From positions 1 through 7,573 of the forward strand of contig WJJO01000240.1 of assembly GCA_014729665.1 (NCBI GenBank): 7,573 bases of DNA, written 5' to 3'. The notes beneath the pieces are model-generated. The model was not told where the DNA came from. It did not search any database and was given only the letters and a program-made list of their open reading frames with translations. This DNA comes from Caldifarciminota bacterium. GTDB lineage: Bacteria > Hydrothermota > Tepidihabitantia > B3-TA06. Positions 5,398 to 7,573 of the stretch are shown here, piece after piece. A program made the translations under genes and the position numbers. Position 1 is the first letter of the stretch. Each line of letters opens with the position of its first letter.

Positions 5398-6774
5398 GTG
5401 GATTTATTCACAGAGTTTACAGGCGACGAAGACCTTTCCCGCGAACCTTTGGCCGAAAGGATGAGACCGCGCACCCTGGACGAGTTCTGCGGTCAGGAGC
5501 ACCTTGTTGGAAAGGGCAGACCTTTAAGAAAGCTTTTGGAATCGGGTCACCTTCCCTCGATGATATTCTGGGGACCTCCGGGTTCTGGCAAAACCAGCCT
5601 TGCGTTCCTTATTTCGAGACTTGCCAACGCCGAGTTCGTTGCAAAGAGTGCGGTGACATCAGGGATTAAGGACGTCAAGCAGATTGTCCAGCGTGCGAAG
5701 ATGGTATGGAAAGCACATAAAAGGCGTACAATACTGTTCCTGGACGAGATTCACCGCTTCAACAAGGCCCAGCAGGACGCGTTTCTTCCCCATGTGGAGC
5801 GCGGTACGATAACGCTGATAGGCGCGACTACTGAGAATCCCTCGTTCGAGGTTATAGGTCCCTTGCTTTCCCGCTCCCGGGTGTTCGTATTCAATCCCTT
5901 GACCGACGAGGACTTGAAGCAGATTCTCAGGCAGGCGATGACCGGGGACAGAGGACTTGCAGATACAAATCCAGAAGCTTCCGACGAGGTTCTCGAGTTC
6001 ATCATCCGGATTTCGGACGGTGATGCGCGAAGGGCGCTGAACGCGCTGGAGGCCGCGGTACAGGTTACAGAACCCGACAGTAAAGGAAAAAGGGTGGTTA
6101 CGAAGGAGGTAACCGAGGCGGTTCTCGAGCGAAAGTTCATGCTTTACGACAAATCCGGGGAGGAGCACTACAACCTGATATCGGCGTTCATAAAGTCGAT
6201 GCGCGGTTCTGACGCGGACGCCGCGGTCTACTGGCTTATGCGTATGATAGATTCGGGTGAGGATCCCCTTTATCTTGCACGACGGATGGTAATCCTGGCA
6301 GGCGAGGACATCGGTCTTGCAGACCCCCAGGCCCTCGTCGTAGCAAACGCCGCAAAGGACGCGGTGCACTTCGTTGGATATCCGGAGTGCGTGTTCCATC
6401 TGACCGAAGCCGCTATATACTTAGCGCTTGCTCCCAAGTCGAACGCGACGTTAAAGGCAATCCAGCGCGCGCGAAAAGACGTTCAGGAAACCCAGGCCGA
6501 ACCCGTGCCATTACATTTGAGGAACGCACCCACCAGGCTGATGAAGGACATCGGGTACGGAAAGGAGTACCAGTACCCGCATTCTTATGAAGACGGTCTG
6601 GAGAATCAGGCGTACCGGCCGTCAAGGGTGGAGGGAAACGTCTACTACCAGCCCACGGACAGGGGCAGGGAAGCCAAACTGCGGGAGAGGCTGAGCGAGA
6701 TTCGGGAGCATCGCCGTAAGTCAGCCTCAAAAGGAAAGAAACCTCACGACAAGCACTCGAAAAAACCCTCTTGA
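5398..6774 (+). CDS. rarA: RarA/MgsA-family AAA+ ATPase (replication-associated recombination protein A)
   Basis: Encodes 458 residues, close to the usual family length (about 420-450) with a lysine-rich tail (about 435-458). RarA (MgsA; WRNIP1/Mgs1 in eukaryotes) is a cytoplasmic tetrameric ATPase that acts at stalled replication forks with SSB. Walker A is GPPGSGKT (59-66), Walker B LFLDEIHRFNK (113-123) and sensor 1 GATTENPSF (142-150). The arginine-finger region is SRSRVF (158-163) and sensor 2 GDARRALN (208-215). The C-terminal oligomerisation domain shows DADAAVYWLMRMI (272-284), ARRMVILAGEDIGLADP (294-310) and the conserved HLRNAP...YPH region (373-395). The GTG start at 5398 gives the family N-terminus MDLF and PLAERMRPRTLDEF, so it is well supported although no Shine-Dalgarno precedes it; the mRNA is probably leaderless. 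No terminator follows, so read-through into the next gene is possible. Confidence 0.96.
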   Translation: MDLFTEFTGDEDLSREPLAERMRPRTLDEFCGQEHLVGKGRPLRKLLESGHLPSMIFWGPPGSGKTSLAFLISRLANAEFVAKSAVTSGIKDVKQIVQRAKMVWKAHKRRTILFLDEIHRFNKAQQDAFLPHVERGTITLIGATTENPSFEVIGPLLSRSRVFVFNPLTDEDLKQILRQAMTGDRGLADTNPEASDEVLEFIIRISDGDARRALNALEAAVQVTEPDSKGKRVVTKEVTEAVLERKFMLYDKSGEEHYNLISAFIKSMRGSDADAAVYWLMRMIDSGEDPLYLARRMVILAGEDIGLADPQALVVANAAKDAVHFVGYPECVFHLTEAAIYLALAPKSNATLKAIQRARKDVQETQAEPVPLHLRNAPTRLMKDIGYGKEYQYPHSYEDGLENQAYRPSRVEGNVYYQPTDRGREAKLRERLSEIREHRRKSASKGKKPHDKHSKKPS

Positions 6775-6798
6775 CAACTTTATAACCCAGCCTATACT
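6771..6798 (+). promoter_or_regulatory. Promoter of the secreted-protein gene
   Basis: A consensus -35 TTGACA (6771-6776) lies 16 nt from -10 TATACT (6793-6798), the same boxes and spacing as the promoter at 1987-2014. The TGA within the -35 box (6772-6774) is also the rarA stop codon. Transcription should start near 6805, about 30 nt before the ATG. Confidence 0.85.
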
Positions 6799-6835
6799 GA
6801 ATTTATAGGAATAAACTACTGAGAAGGAGGACGTA

Positions 6836-7573
6836 ATGAAAACCTCACGTATTGCCCTTGCAGGGCTTGTGATAGCTTTATTGACAATACCCGCTTTCGG
6901 CTGGGTGCAGGAACCGACTGAAGCAACAGGATACTACTACATGTACGACGAGGCGTCCGAACCACCATCCTTTGTAGCTGGTTTTCCGTCTTTACCCGAA
7001 GGCCCATACTCGAATTATTCCATCCGCGATAATCCGGAAGCAACAAAGCTGGAACCTTATGATGACCGGGCACTCAAGTACGAGATTGAGGATTCATTCT
7101 GGTATTTCGGTTATTGGTATAGACCGGGGAACCATATGTATTTGTCACCTGACGGCTGGTTTAGTTTTGATGAAATGATGGGGACTTGGTTTCCCATACC
7201 TGATAAAGAACCACCAATACCTAATTCTGATGATCCGAATGAATTAATTGCACCACTCTGGGGTAACTATAACCCCACTGCGACACCTGAGCCCTCGGAC
7301 AGTAATCGCGTATACTACCTTTACGACGAGGAATCAAGGATATTAACGGTAGAGTGGTATAAGGTGAAGTATTATGAGAAGGAACTCGAGTATTCATTCC
7401 TGGCTACAATTCAACAAGGAGGCCGGGATTTACTTATAGAAGATGAGTACGGTATACTTTACAGTGGGCACCTGATACACTTCCTTTACAACACCTGCAC
7501 TAATACTTGGAATGCCGATCGTAATATTACAGGAATCGAAGATTATACGGGACAATCGGGTATCTACTATCAG
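6836..7573 (+). CDS. Secreted beta-rich surface-type protein, 3' end outside the window
   Basis: The frame is open from ATG 6836 to the window edge (246 codons, no stop). AAGGAGG at 6824-6830 lies 5 nt upstream of the ATG. Residues 1-22 form a signal peptide (KTSR, then a hydrophobic core, cleavage probably after PAFG). The mature part is rich in Tyr, Trp and Phe, especially at 87-111. It carries the marks of an extracellular beta-sandwich repeat domain found in many large secreted proteins of uncultured bacteria. These are the SPDGWFSF strand (104-111), the PNSDDPNELIAPLW segment (129-142), a short VYYLYDEE strand (159-166), LTVEWYKV (170-177) and the closing NITGIEDYTGQSG segment (230-242). 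Family membership is recalled from pattern rather than searched. Such proteins often end in a sorting or repeat region, which would lie beyond the window. Function is unknown; the likely place is the periplasm, cell surface or outside the cell. Composition is near that of the core genes. Confidence 0.85.
   Translation, partial: MKTSRIALAGLVIALLTIPAFGWVQEPTEATGYYYMYDEASEPPSFVAGFPSLPEGPYSNYSIRDNPEATKLEPYDDRALKYEIEDSFWYFGYWYRPGNHMYLSPDGWFSFDEMMGTWFPIPDKEPPIPNSDDPNELIAPLWGNYNPTATPEPSDSNRVYYLYDEESRILTVEWYKVKYYEKELEYSFLATIQQGGRDLLIEDEYGILYSGHLIHFLYNTCTNTWNADRNITGIEDYTGQSGIYYQ

Noticed and set aside
5659..6399. 246-codon open frame on the minus strand inside rarA
   Set aside because: It is fully antisense to a gene with all family motifs intact, has no Shine-Dalgarno or promoter, and its translation shows no domain pattern; it is a by-product of codon bias in rarA.

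Overview
The window is a bacterial chromosomal segment with five protein genes: htrA/degP-type protease (+), an A/T-rich membrane-protein gene (+), a membrane pyrophosphatase gene (hppA, -), a rarA/mgsA AAA+ ATPase gene (+), and the 5' part of a secreted protein gene (+, open at the right edge). Signal peptides on the protease and on the last protein, a periplasm-type two-PDZ HtrA, strong Shine-Dalgarno sites and sigma-70-like promoters suggest a Gram-negative-type bacterium. A secreted beta-rich protein of this style, a K+-dependent pyrophosphatase and hairpin-rich intergenic repeats would fit an uncultured lineage such as candidate phylum WOR-3 or a relative. That placement is inference and low confidence.

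Layout: 34-1467 htrA, followed by a clean intrinsic terminator (1483-1513). 1514-1990 has no convincing gene. It is packed with short repeats and hairpins: a palindrome-bearing element, a 21-23 nt tandem repeat, a cluster of overlapping hairpins at 1831-1924, then a stretch almost devoid of C. A good promoter (1987-2014) leads into a gene (2152-2901) whose sampled base composition (25-27% G+C in two 60-base samples) is very unlike its neighbours (62-65% in samples of htrA and rarA). It encodes two membrane helices, a charged helical linker and a C-terminal helical domain resembling DUF4145/HEPN-like folds. An 11-of-12 direct repeat flanks this module. 2902-3099 holds more inverted repeats, including a second copy of the palindromic element found after htrA. 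hppA (5208-3100) and rarA (5398-6774) are divergent, with separate promoters in 5209-5397. The last gene starts at 6836 behind its own promoter, whose -35 box overlaps the rarA stop codon.

Functionally, htrA (envelope protein quality control), hppA (pyrophosphate-driven ion pumping) and rarA (replication-fork maintenance) are ordinary core genes, each apparently its own transcription unit. The accessory part is the A/T-rich module at about 1990-2920, probably a transferred insertion between two convergent core genes. The most notable regulatory observation is that rarA looks leaderless: its promoter places the transcription start essentially on the GTG start codon. No tRNA, rRNA, CRISPR array, transposase or integrase is visible.
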